A stretch of 64,000 nt of DNA from Delphinapterus leucas (Eukaryota > Chordata > Mammalia > Artiodactyla > Monodontidae): assembly GCF_002288925.2 (NCBI RefSeq), contig NW_022098069.1:86950467-87014466 (forward strand), in the 5' to 3' direction. The notes beneath the pieces are model-generated. The model ran no database searches. It was not told the origin of the DNA and worked only from the letters and a program-made list of their open reading frames with translations. The position numbers and the translations under genes were made by a program. The first letter of the stretch is position 1. Every line of letters begins with the position of its first letter. Of the stretch, positions 1 through 11,600 are shown one piece after another.

Positions 1-99
1 CAGTGTTACCAACTGGTGCAGACCCCGACACGGGCATGCGCACACACGGGGAGGCGGGACTGATAAGTGGCCGCTGTGGCACTCACGTAGGTGGCTACA

Positions 100-275
100 A
101 CCGCAACCCGAAGATCGATACGAGAATTCCTAAGAGTTACAAAAATGAAATATATTTTTCATTGATTTGTTGTTTTAAACCATTAAAAAGATGGGTGAGC
201 GTGTTAAAGCAGGGTAAACACTCACAGCACTAAAAAAATACTACTGTTCTCACACTGCTGTAGAAAATCAATCTC
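100..275. promoter_or_regulatory. AT-rich, repeat-free island downstream of UVSSA exon 7 (candidate conserved element)
   Basis: Sharp AT-rich block in GC-rich surroundings, with no recognisable transposon. It lies within the UVSSA intron that follows the exon at 2580-2685. Function inferred only from composition. Confidence 0.3.
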
Positions 276-609
276 CCTGACACACTTTCAAGGTAAAAGT
301 CCGAAAAGCAGACGTGTCCCCCGGCCCCGGGTGCTGTGCTTTCGGGGAGAACACTGAGTCCGGGGAGACCAGAGGTCGCAGGTCACGGCGAACCCCGCCA
401 GCCCCACCCACCCGCACAGGGGCGTCTGCCTCAAACACAGATCTCAGCTCAAATCTGTGGCTCTGAGGAAGAGTCATGAGAATGCCCAAACCCCCTGGGC
501 TGGTTTAAACTGACCAAGTGGCACCTCCGTGCCTGCAGCGCTAAAGCAGAGGGGGCGGGCGGGATCGATGGCAGGAAATGGAGGGGCGGGGGCTCCGCGT
601 GGAGTTCGG

Positions 610-790
610 CTGCGAGCTTGACACTATTGATTTTACCTAGTTCAGCTGGCCTTGTAATTAAAATGTAAATTTGAGAAAGAGATTACGTCCTGACAGAAAT
701 GGTAGGATTAACGGCAAGATAAAAGCCCCTCAGTGAAAATTCAGAGAAAGAAATGAGAAAGAAAACGGGCACCCGTCTCCTCAGCTGTGG
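610..790. promoter_or_regulatory. AT-rich island with TAATTA (candidate conserved element)
   Basis: Repeat-free AT-rich block with a TAATTA homeodomain core at 655-660. Its flanks are GC-rich. Same intron as the island at 100-275. Confidence 0.3.
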
Positions 791-1529
791 ATTTAGACCG
801 AATCTACTGCAGAGTCACCTGAGTTTAATTGAAAAACCAGTGACGGACTATCAACTACAGTTATAAACTGGCGCACCCAGCACTTCCTGCAGTGGCCTCG
901 TGGCCCCGAGCTCTGTGCTCCAGACCAGGCACCAGACCCCTCCAGGGAACGGGGGGACAGCACCCAGCCCCCCCACTGCCGCAGGACAGACCCGGAGCTC
1001 AGCAGGTCCTGTCGTGCGAGGGCTCCCAGGCTGCCCGGCCCATGAACAATCAGCGGATGGCTCCGCTCCGCTCTGTCACACCTGGGGCCCCGCTGGGAAG
1101 ACAAGCGGTGGGTCGGCGACACCTGGAGGTGGTCACCCACAGTGGTGCCTGGCGACCTGGGAGCCTCCTGGCGGGGCTGGAGCTCCCTTGAGGCGGGGTG
1201 GCCAGGGGAGACCTGGGAGGGCAGTCATGGCACCCCAGGGCCTCCAGCACCCCTGGCAGCCTCACGGGTGTGGGACGAGGCCTCGTGGGGGGTGGGCCAG
1301 GCACCTGGAGGACGAGGCAGAACAGAGGGCACGGGGAGTGGCCCAGTGGTCAGAGGAGCCCCACTGCTGGGATGGCGCGGTTGGGGCAGCCGGGATGGAG
1401 GGCGGGGCGGTGGCCGGGAGGGCAGGAGGCAGGTGGAGGCTGCACCCTAGGGCACCCAGGGAGGGTCACGTGGCGCAGACGGCAGGACCCAAACACTGGA
1501 GGGCTGTGAAGCTGGTGTGGTAACTTGGT

Positions 1530-1790
1530 GTGACACGCCTAACGGGTCATGCCCTCACACTCCAACTGCCTGAGCGTCTAAACTAACAAATTCACATCTC
1601 ATCTCACACGCTCTGATTCAAATCAACTTGTCCACATCGCCACAAACCCACATGCGATCTTGGTTTTATTAGCTTCCTCTGGACAAGAGATGCCTCCTGT
1701 GCAGAAGAGGCTTTTGGAGATTTTTTGGAAAAGAAAAGAACGCTACACAGGAAAGACAGGTCACACGGGTAGCACGCCTTCTCAAGGTGT
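1530..1790. promoter_or_regulatory. Moderately AT-rich island, unassigned
   Basis: Non-repetitive block with lower GC than its flanks. No splice-flanked coding sequence of UVSSA found here on the minus strand. Confidence 0.2.
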
Positions 1791-2579
1791 GTCATTGCTC
1801 CTGGGCCAGACGTCAGGCTGCGACTCCATCAACGGGAAGGAGGACACCGCCTGACCTGTGACGTCCCTGAGAAACGGAGACTGGGCAGCAGGGGAGCCCA
1901 GAGAATGTGGGGTGATTGCCCCCCACCCACCAAGGCAGTGGCGTCCCCCGACTCCCTCCCAGCCCAAAGGGCCCTACCGCCGCGGTAACCACACCGCGTG
2001 CCCCCAACACCCTCCCCCAAGCCCCCAAGCTGCATAAGAGGAGTGTGTGAAGGTGTAACGGACGCGAACGGCTCTGGAGCCAGGAGGCACTCTCTGCTCT
2101 GAGGGTGCCCTTCCAACCCTGGACTCGCTCCCGACGGCTGAGACTTCTATGACCCCAAGCAGGGCTGCCCCTCACCGTGGTGAGGCCTGAAGCTGCAGGG
2201 CGGGGGGCGGGGGTGGTCAGCATGGGCCTGTGGGGTGGGTCGGGGGCCTCCGTGTGTGGACAGCCTGGCCACACCCACAGGAACTGGCAGCAGGGCCTGC
2301 CCACCAAGTGGACCGCGGGAACCTGGGGCGGACCTCGAGGAGGGGCCCAGGCCAGTGAGCACCCCAATCAGGAAACGAGAATCACATGGTTTTCAACGAA
2401 GGCGGCTCCGCAGGGTCGACGGGCGGGGACGCAGTGAACCTCAGGACCAGGTGGCACAGACTCAGGGTGCCTACCACGGCCAGCTCCCTGCTTGGTGGGC
2501 CCCAGGCCGGACATGAGGTCTGCCCTGAAGGGCAGCGTCCGGGGCGGGACCTCCTCCCGTTCCCAACCTGGCCACTCAC

Positions 2580-2685
2580 CACACTCAGGCTGCAGGTGCT
2601 CAGGGACGCAGGCCTCATAGCCCTCCTTCTCCGGGACCTCCACGAAGTCATCGTCGTCCTCATCCTCGTCCCGCGGGGCTGCCGC
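2580..2685 (-). CDS. UVSSA: UVSSA coding exon 7 (TFIIH p62-binding motif)
   Basis: 106 nt, starting [20 protein letters not shown]. It carries the acidic Phe-x-x-Val motif (here Phe379, Val382), which in human (Phe408, Val411) contacts the p62 PH domain. The Lys after Pro-Glu (here Lys385) matches human Lys414, the ubiquitination site needed for TFIIH loading. Acceptor CCACAG|GCGGCA, donor TGTG|GTGAGT, phase 1. Confidence 0.94.
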
Positions 2686-5600
2686 CTGTGGACACACCCC
2701 CAGACCTGTGAGTGGACAGCACAGGCGGAGACCCGGACAGCCCCAGTCCTGCTTCTGTGGACTTTCTCCAGGTTGGGGTTTACTGTCGACCGTGACGGCC
2801 GCATTGGAGGTCCGCTCTCGTCCCTAAACCACACGAGCTGCACGCGCTCCTCCACCGGCCGGCCCTGAGATGCGCGGATGGGCACTGCTTCAGCCCACAG
2901 AGCCCCCACGAGCGGCAGGTCTCACCCACACAGGCAGGGCCTGGGTGACGGCCCTCCATCCAGCTCCAGCCAGGCCAAAGCACCTCGCCCTGCCCCGGGC
3001 TGGCTCCCCACCTGGGTGTCCAGTGGTGCCGGTGTGACCACAGCACTTCTGGAATACTCTACCCTCAGGACGGCTTGTTAAGAAACCACCGAAGAGGAAG
3101 CTTCCTCTGGACAAGGCCAACCTCCGCCTGCTCTGTGAGGCAGGGTCACTGTGCTATACCTGGAGCCCCCCACCCCTCAGACCCAGGGACCCAAGAACCA
3201 CCCAGGGCGTTCTTTTCAAGACCCATCCACTCCGCCTCTGCCCCCACCCGCTCCTGGGCAGTGCCCGGCTGGGTAGGAGCGGCAGGGACACGGAGCACGG
3301 AGGGCTCACGTTGTGGGGACCAGAGGGCCCTCCAAAAAGCAGGACGACCGAAGGCCTCGCACACGTGCCAATGTGCTGGGGCCACGTGCAGCATGAACGA
3401 GGTGTTGGCAGCCCATGCTGCGCAGACTCGGAGGCACAGCCCCTCCAAGGCCAGAGCAGCTTCCTGCTCCCCTTCTCCCTCACCCATCCTCAACGGCCCC
3501 CCGCACTCCAGGACAGGGCGTGGGGGCCTGTCCTTCTTGAGAGGGTCACGGCAGGAAGGCGCCCAGAAGCCCGGCCCCGCTGCCAGCGCCATCCTGAAAC
3601 ACTCAGGGGGCGCTGCCTGCCTCCAGCCTCTCAGGCCAGGAGGGGCTGCTGCCCTCAGGCCCACAAGAAGGAAACGTCCAGAGAGGTAGCCCGCTGTCGG
3701 GGTGATAGCAACCAATGGTTGTATCCATCAGACTTGCCCTCCCCTCCAGAGCCCACCTCGACAGCAATGCCTCAGGGGTACACAGGCACGCCGGAAGAAG
3801 GACGGAGGGCCCGGCCCGCCGACCCCCAGGTCGCGAGGCCAGCCAGGCCGCTGCCCTTGGCGCTGCCAGGCCCGGGACGCCCCACGCCCCGCGGACCCGG
3901 AATCCACGGAGGAGCTGCCCGCGAGGCCTAATCTGATGCGAATGCACTGAGCTTGGACACAGCCCACCGGCGTGCGTCTGGGAAGCACGGACACATTAAT
4001 CACTGGAAACTGTAATTTTTGTTATCGGTCTAACACTGATCAAAAGGGAAGCCTGTCTCCGCCGCTGACCTGTGAAACGTCCCAATTATACTCTTTGGAA
4101 ATGACAGGGGCACTTAACTCCAGAGCTGAGCAAATGACGACGATCAATCACGTTTGAATAACAATGAGCCGCGGACCTGAAAATTATTTTTGTATAGAAT
4201 CTACCCAGGAATTTATGAAAGGTGGAAAGCAGCCCAAGGTTTTAGGGCATTACGGTCCCGGCTAGTGCAGCGCGTATCAAACACTAAACAGAATTTATGT
4301 GTTTTAATTTTCTAAAAGGTAGATGTGGACCGGGTGCTACAATGCATAACACATAGTGCCAGACTTTAAATATGGGGCTCATTTTCATAAAATATTATGC
4401 TTATTGCTCACACCCTTGAATTTCACCTGGGACTTTTATTAAATCTTCATTTCCTAAAAACTAATTAGCTGCTTAGCTAACTATTAGGAATTATACCTTC
4501 TTTCTCCCCAACTAAAGTTGTTTATCCCCATGATTAAACACTGAACCCTGGCTCCCTCTGTTCTCAAAGTCTCACTGACGAGGCCATGAGGCCGTACCGC
4601 ACCCAGGAAGACCGTCTGGCCCTCAAGAGCTGCCTCCTTAGGGCCCCCGGCCAGATCCTCGGGCACAGCTTTGCTGTGAGCGGCCCCGGGGCCCTCGTAC
4701 GAGACCTACCTTGGCCATCGCTGCCACGCTCGCGTCCTAAACCCTTTAGCAGCTGGGGTGACCCTCAAACCACGGCCCTGCTGAAGGAAGCAGGGGCTTC
4801 GCTGCTGATACTGAACTCAAGCTTGAATGAACCCATTCTCGAGTTCTAGCTCATACGGGCTGGGCTGGGCTCTGCTGTCCTGAGCACACAGCGGGACCTT
4901 CTGCGTCCGGCTCTGGGCACGCTACCCTCACGGGAGAACAGCAGTGCAGATGTCCCAAGGCACAATCCCTGCGGCCAGAACACCTGGGGCCAAGGGCCTG
5001 TTCAGAGGAAGGGACCCCCTGCCCGCAGGCTGGACAGTCCTCTCCAGGCCTCCGGAAAGCACATGGCTGGAGACACCGAGGCCCACGAGAAAGCACCCAC
5101 CTGTGCTCGAGGGGCCAGCCCAGGGGTCCCAGGCAGTCGCGCTGGCAACCTCCCCTCAAGGCTAAAGGTCACATATCAGGTCAGACGCCACACTGGGTGC
5201 GGGTAGAGGCACTACGGGCAGAGCAGGGGTGAGGGGAGGCCCGACGATCCTAGGAGGAGGTCACGCCCTAGGGAGGAATCGGTTGAGGGTGGGTGGCCTT
5301 CAAAACGGGGCCAGACTCGCCAGTGGTTCTCAAGAGCAGTTTGCTGGGAGCTGAGCTTCCCAATCGGGAAGAAAGACCACCAGACATGCTTGAGAAAGCA
5401 GCCCGCCCTCGTCCGGGGGCCAGGAGGCCATGTCAGGCCCCCCCCCGGGGGAGCGCCCACCCTCCCTAACAGGTCAAGCCCCAGGGCTTCGGAGGCCCGG
5501 GCAGGCGGTCCGAGCCCTGTGGTCAACCGTCTGGGTGAGGGCCAGGCCCCAAGCTGAACCCTCCCAAGGCCGCAGGGAGGTGTGGAGGACGCCCTGGGCT

Positions 5601-8600
5601 TTCCTCTGGTTTCACACAAATTGATTCTCGCCCACAGTTAAAAGGGTTTAGAAAAATGAGACTCCCCGATCATAATTAAACAAGCAATAAAAACAGCTAA
5701 GATATACAATGTAATCTGTTTACAGAAGTAGGGCAGCGGGTTGCTAATTACTTGAGAAGGATGGGAAGAGCTACCTCCCAGGTCTGCCCGCCCAAGGCAC
5801 ACCCGAGATACAGCTGGACCATTAAATAAATTTTGTGCGATCTAATTAACTCGGGGCGCCATCTCCATTACTTTTCACCCAAGAAATCACTTTTGTTCAG
5901 TTTCATGTGTGTCTGTTTCCCTTTTTAAAAAAAAATGATGTAAGGCCTCGTCAGACAAGTGAGCTCCAAGCGGCATTTGTCTCCGCGGCTTGATGGCAAC
6001 GCATTTAAAACCCCATTCTATCTTATAAACTAAAAATTAAACGTGCTCAGCTGTGATGGCCGTCATCACATCTGCTATTTATATGCTAATGCCCTCCCTG
6101 GACGCAGTGCAAATTGCCCAGCCAGGCCAATATCTCACGCGCATCTCCACTGCCCGGACGCACCTCAGAGGGCAGAGGACGCGCGGTGACCACCACGGGC
6201 CCGCGGAACAGGAGGCGGACGGGGCGTGGAGCACATGCTCACCTCCCCCCGCACGGGGGCCTGAGAGCCACCAGTCAGACCGCCTGTCCCTTTCTCACCC
6301 GCTCCCATGCGGCCGAGCCCTGGGAGCTGCTCCAGCACCTCAGCCAGCCTGTCGGGGGTGCGCAGGGAGGCCACCAAATGCCTGGCCGTCCATTTCCAAG
6401 CCGAGGCCAGGTGGCCTGGGCCTGTTCTGCATGCAGATAAGCGGCGCTCTCCTCCCTCAGCGCGACCTCCTAGCAAGAGCGAGGTGCTTGCTGTGCCACC
6501 TCGCCTTGGCCAGAAGATCCATGCGGCTCCGCCTAGACTCAGTCTTCCCATCCGTGAGAGGACGGTGAAAATGGAATCGACCTCACAGGGCTGACTTTGG
6601 AATTAACGGGACCACACGTGAAAAGTGTTTGGAAGAGAGCGGCCACCCTGGAGGGTGCCGGGGAGGATGGGCTGCAGGGCAGGGAGGGCCCAGGGGCTGT
6701 GGGGGAGACGGCTGGCCCCTGACCCCCCAGCAGCTAACACGCTCCTGGTCCCCGTCCTCGCGAGAACGTGTGCAGCCCCCTCCCCCGGCTCCAGCCCTCA
6801 CACAGCAGCCTTCGGCGCGGTGGTGATGGAGAGCGCGCGTCACCAGGAAGGTTGTTTACTGGCCCTGCTGAACACAAGGTCCTGACTGCCAGCTGATTTA
6901 GTTCCCTTGCTTCCCTGGGGCGCCCGCAGTCAACATTTCACTCCCCTTGTTCCCTGCTCCTTCCTTTTCACCTACAGGAAGCCAGCACTCAGCTCTGGCA
7001 GCAGAGAGAAACGCCTCGCCTCCAGCGCACAGCACAGCCGTGACAGCAGCCTGGCCTCGGCCCGCGCACCCGCCTGGGTGACCAACAGGAAGAAAACCTC
7101 ACCCAGAGTTAAGAGGAGCGATCTCCACTTTTGCGATGAGGGAGTGTGTCTGAGTTAAAAGCCTGTGGCTGCCACCTCAGACCACCAATGGGTGAGAACG
7201 AGAGCATCCGCGCGGGCATTCCAGCCGTGGAAGCGAGGAACCCGACAACTGAGCAGACACCCACACTGTCCACAGCTTAAACAGACTGCTACTTGGAATT
7301 ATTTTTTCCTGACTTACTGGTTGGGGGATGATTAATATTTTGTTAATTACACAATACAGAGTTAAGTGGTGATCGTAGCTACATAGTTAAACAGCAGGCA
7401 ATTTAAAAGTTTTCAAAGGATTTTTATCAGTTTAACAGATGTAGCAGCCACGGATTATTAGACCTCTCCTCTAGCAGCAGAACTGGAAACTAAATCTACC
7501 AAATGATGCTCCATATCGATCTAGTTAAGATTTATCCCCGGCCCGCTTCCACAAGGAACTGGAACAGATACTCTATAAGACAAACGGTTAAACGTATTTA
7601 AGCTGGCTTAAGTATTCTTTAAAGACAGAACGTCTCCGTCAAAAGGAAAACAATACAGCAACACATAGACTGAAACAGGAAATCTGAAAAAAAGGCCCTT
7701 GGCCTGGCTGCAGTTAGGCTGCCCAGGAGAAGCCCTTGCATGACGCACACTTTCCACGGTCGAAGCCATCGCCTAAGCTTCAGCACGACCTTCACATCAG
7801 CTTCGGTCTCTTCCACGTTTGTTAAAATTCTCGAATATTTAACTACACGCTCCCAGCTCAGCGCATGCTAAGTGGGTAAACACCAGGCAAAGGATTTAAG
7901 CCCCGGACATTTTACGTGAAAACGAGCGAGCGAGAAAGACTGGGCCGTGATTCTAATCGCCACTGGGCCGCGCGGCGCGGGCGCAGGTGTGCAGATACCG
8001 CGGCCTGCCTATTCTGGGAAGCAGGCTGCCCAAGCGAGTGGGCGCTGCCACTCAGCGGCCCAGCCCCAATCACCCCATCAACAAGCCCGCGCCACTGCTA
8101 GTGAACCAGCCAGCACGCTCTCCAAGGATTCAGGGCCTCTGGAATCAACTCCTGGAGGAGCCTGACAAGGCAGCGCCACTCCCACACCCGACCACGCGCC
8201 CACCCCGACAGAGCCCGGCCACCCCAGCTCGTGCCCTCAGCCGCCTCCCTGCACAGACTGCACTCTGACCTGACCGTGCCGCCATGTGCCTCCCGGGCTT
8301 CGGGGCTGCCTGGCCACCGTCAAGGATGCGTTGATGTTCCAGCTGGAACCAGACGCAGTGGGCCGTTCAGGGCTCGCTCCCAGCAGCTGGCCTCACCTAG
8401 TGGCCCTCGAGGGAGCCACGTCAAGACATCCGGAAGGTTCTGCTACCAGTTCTGGGCTCCGAATCTGGCCGGCCCGTGCTGCCTGGTCTCTCCTTGAGGC
8501 TCTCCCCCAAAGCCCTGGCTGCTCCAGGATGCCTGCTGCTCGGAAAGGGGGGAGCTGCCCCAGCCCCGCCAGACACAGCGAGGGAAAGGCGGCCTGCGAG

Positions 8601-11600
8601 CAAGACAGGCCGGCCTCAGGTGCCTGTGAAGGGGGCACACGGTGTCAACCCCTGATCCCCACACCCCTCACTGCTCTCAGCCCGGCCTTCCACCCTGACA
8701 CCGCGCCAGGAGTCCGCTGAGGCTCATAAACACGCCCGCCCCAGACCTGAGAGGATGCACAGACCAGACCAATTCCTCCCCCGGGCCCAGAAAACACCCT
8801 TTCTCATCGTGAAACAAGTATCTCGGTCAAAATTCACAGAACTAACTTATTTCCTGTTCAGTTATACACCGAGCAGAGCCCTAGCGTCCACGGAAGCAGG
8901 GCCAGGCCCCCAGCTGACCACCAGGCCTCGTGCCCTCGTGTCTCGGGAGAAGGTCAAGATCGCCCTCTGCCGGTCCCGGGGGGCTGCACACCCACAAAGA
9001 GGAGGGCAGACGACGCAGAAACTCTCAGAAACTCTTGCAGGGCCCATCCCCGCGGGCCCCTGGGGGCAAGGATGAGGCACCAAGGCCCAGGGTGCTGGCC
9101 ACTCTCCCCTCTAAGTTTGAGAGGCTTCAAACTTGACCTTTTCCTCAGCAAGGAACAGCGCTCTCCCCACCCCAGGGCTTCCTCAGGAAACGGGAGAGGG
9201 ACCTGCCCCTGCCCCCTCCCTCCTTCCCCTTCAGGTGCCACAGCTCAACCCTGTGGGGTTCGGGCTCTGGGTGTCCCTGGGGCGCAGTGCACCCTGCTGC
9301 CTGTTTCCTCCTTGGTTCTCACCAGAGGCTTCTTGGCTCCGATCGCTGACGACGTCCAGCTGTGGCTGCACCTCCCCCCACACACACCCTCCAGCTGTAG
9401 CGGCTCCCCACCCCCCACGGCCCCCTGGAACACCCTCAGAGGACCCAGCTCTCTTGGTCCCTTTCAGGCATGAAGGTCCAGCTCCTGGTGCAAGCCCATG
9501 GGAGGGGCCCTGGACGCCACCACCTCTGAGGCTCGGGGTCACCGCACAGGGGCCTGGTGTCCGGGAGCAGGTGGTTTTACCCCTGCCCAGTCCCCAGGGC
9601 CCCTGGACCAGGGCCACACGCCTGCCCCGCCCCACAAGCCTTGCTGGGACACAGCCATCGAAGATCACCTCCCCGCTCCCGAACCACGTGGCACCTGGGA
9701 GGCGGCGCCGTATGCCCAGCAGATGGTGGGCCTTGAGCACCCTCCCAAAACCGGGCACCAGTCCCCACGTCCACCCCACTTGGCCGCCCTAGGCTGGGAC
9801 ACCGCTCTGCGCATAAGAGACACCCAGGTTTTCCGTGTCCTGCAACCACCCTCGGCTCCAGTGCACAGACGGGAGAAACGCCCAAGGCTGGAAGTTGCTA
9901 CCGAGTTCACGGGAAGGGGCCTACTAGGTGCTCGGGCCAGGTGGCAGCCTAGTCTCAGCGAGGCCGCCTCCCACACATCCCTGCCTGGGCCCTGGGAGCC
10001 CCCTCCCCAACTAGAGCCTTCCGCCCGCTGCCCAGCCCACCTCCCTCGCCCTTCTGCCAAGACCCGGTCCCAGTCCCTCCACGTGTGGCGAGGGCCTGGC
10101 TGTGGCCTCTGGTGCTCAGTCCAGGGCTCCCGCTCGGGGAAGTCGGTTCCCAGGGAGGAAGAGAAGGAACAACGCTGGGGCCCCAGGGACACCTGCTTGC
10201 TTAGGAGGCCGAGCTGGTATCAGAAGAAGGTCCCCTGGCTGTCCTCTCGGGCAGACGGGCCGGCGGCACTCACCTCCCGCCTGCAGCCCTCCTCAGGCAT
10301 GACATCCAGCTCCCGAGATCTCCTCAGAGCGGTTTCCAGCTCGGCCTTCAGGTCGATAGCACCCTCCAAGTGCCTGCCACGCGTCCCTGCGCGGGTGAAC
10401 AGCTGCGAGGACGGGGAAGCGCTCAGCAGGCTGGGCACCCTCCCTCCCTCCCCCGGGCTCGCCCTGGCACCCTCTGCCCACACGCCTGGCCCACCTGGAC
10501 CCAGGAGCACACGGCTGGCAGGAACTTGTTCTGGATGAGCCTGAGCGTGTCCCGGACCACGTGGATGATGACCAGGTTGTCCTCATCCTCGTGCACCTTC
10601 AGGCTGTCTGCAGCAAGCACACAGGTCATCAGAGGGACCACCGTCCGGGCAGGTCACCGGGCACCCCAGACGGGCCACCCGCACTGCCACCCACCCTGCC
10701 CCAGCCACACATCACCCGGGACCCCAAACCTGACTCCCTAAGGAGACTCACTGCCTTGTGATCTCGGCCACGATGGATTTAGCCTGACCCCAACGCCTCC
10801 TTCCGCGCCAGGCCGTCAGGAGACCCTCCCCGCACTACTTGCGGGATGGAGGCCGCACCCGCCCCTGGGCTCCAGGGTCCTCCCTCTGAGCTCTGCCACG
10901 CTCGCAAGCCTCAGCCAGGCACCCCAACCTCCAGCACGCCCCTGCCTCCATGACCCCGGCTAGAGGGTGTCGGTTCCTTGGGGCTTGCAGGGCTCTTCCT
11001 GCAGCCCGGCTGTCCTCCAGCCCCGCCCGAGGGGCCTGGGCCACATGGGGTTGGACGGGGGGTCAGTGCCCCTGCCCCACCGTTGGCTGGAAAGCAGGAG
11101 CCACGTGAGGCCAGCCTGTCACCACCTGTGTCGTCACAAACATGGTGACAAGCTGTTTCTCAATGACTTCTTTCTCCCAGCCACCCTCCGACCCCTCCGC
11201 AGGGGCGCCCCATCACTGGCTCATCAGGCCCACCCTCACCGCTGGGCCTGCGTGTCGCAATGAGGACCCACAAGCCTAAGTCACCCCTGCCCCCACAGCT
11301 CGGGAACCCCAAGCTCTGGGATGTGCCCGCACCTGAGGACAGCTCCACCTCGAGCGTGTACTCGCGGGAGCCCAGCCCGTGGTGCCGCACAAACCCTTCG
11401 GGGTCGCTGTCCTCGTCCCTGTCCTCCGCGGGCGGGCCCTCCGCACCCGCGGCTCCCGGGCGGCGGGTGCAGGCGGCCAGGGTCTTGCTGCAGCAGGGCT
11501 GTTCCTCGTCCCTGCCACCCTCCTCGGCCATGGCGGGCCAGGCAGCCCCCGGGGTCGGGTCAAGGTCAAAGGGCACCAGCAGTCGGAAGCAGCTCTCCAG

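Noticed and set aside
793..1140. Possible further UVSSA exon on the minus strand
   Set aside because: No similarity to the remaining UVSSA protein as I know it and no convincing acceptor/donor pair; left unannotated.
9498..10538. 346-codon plus-strand ORF antisense to UVSSA exons
   Set aside because: GC-rich sequence with several frames open at once; it crosses real UVSSA splice sites on the other strand and shows no recognisable domain.
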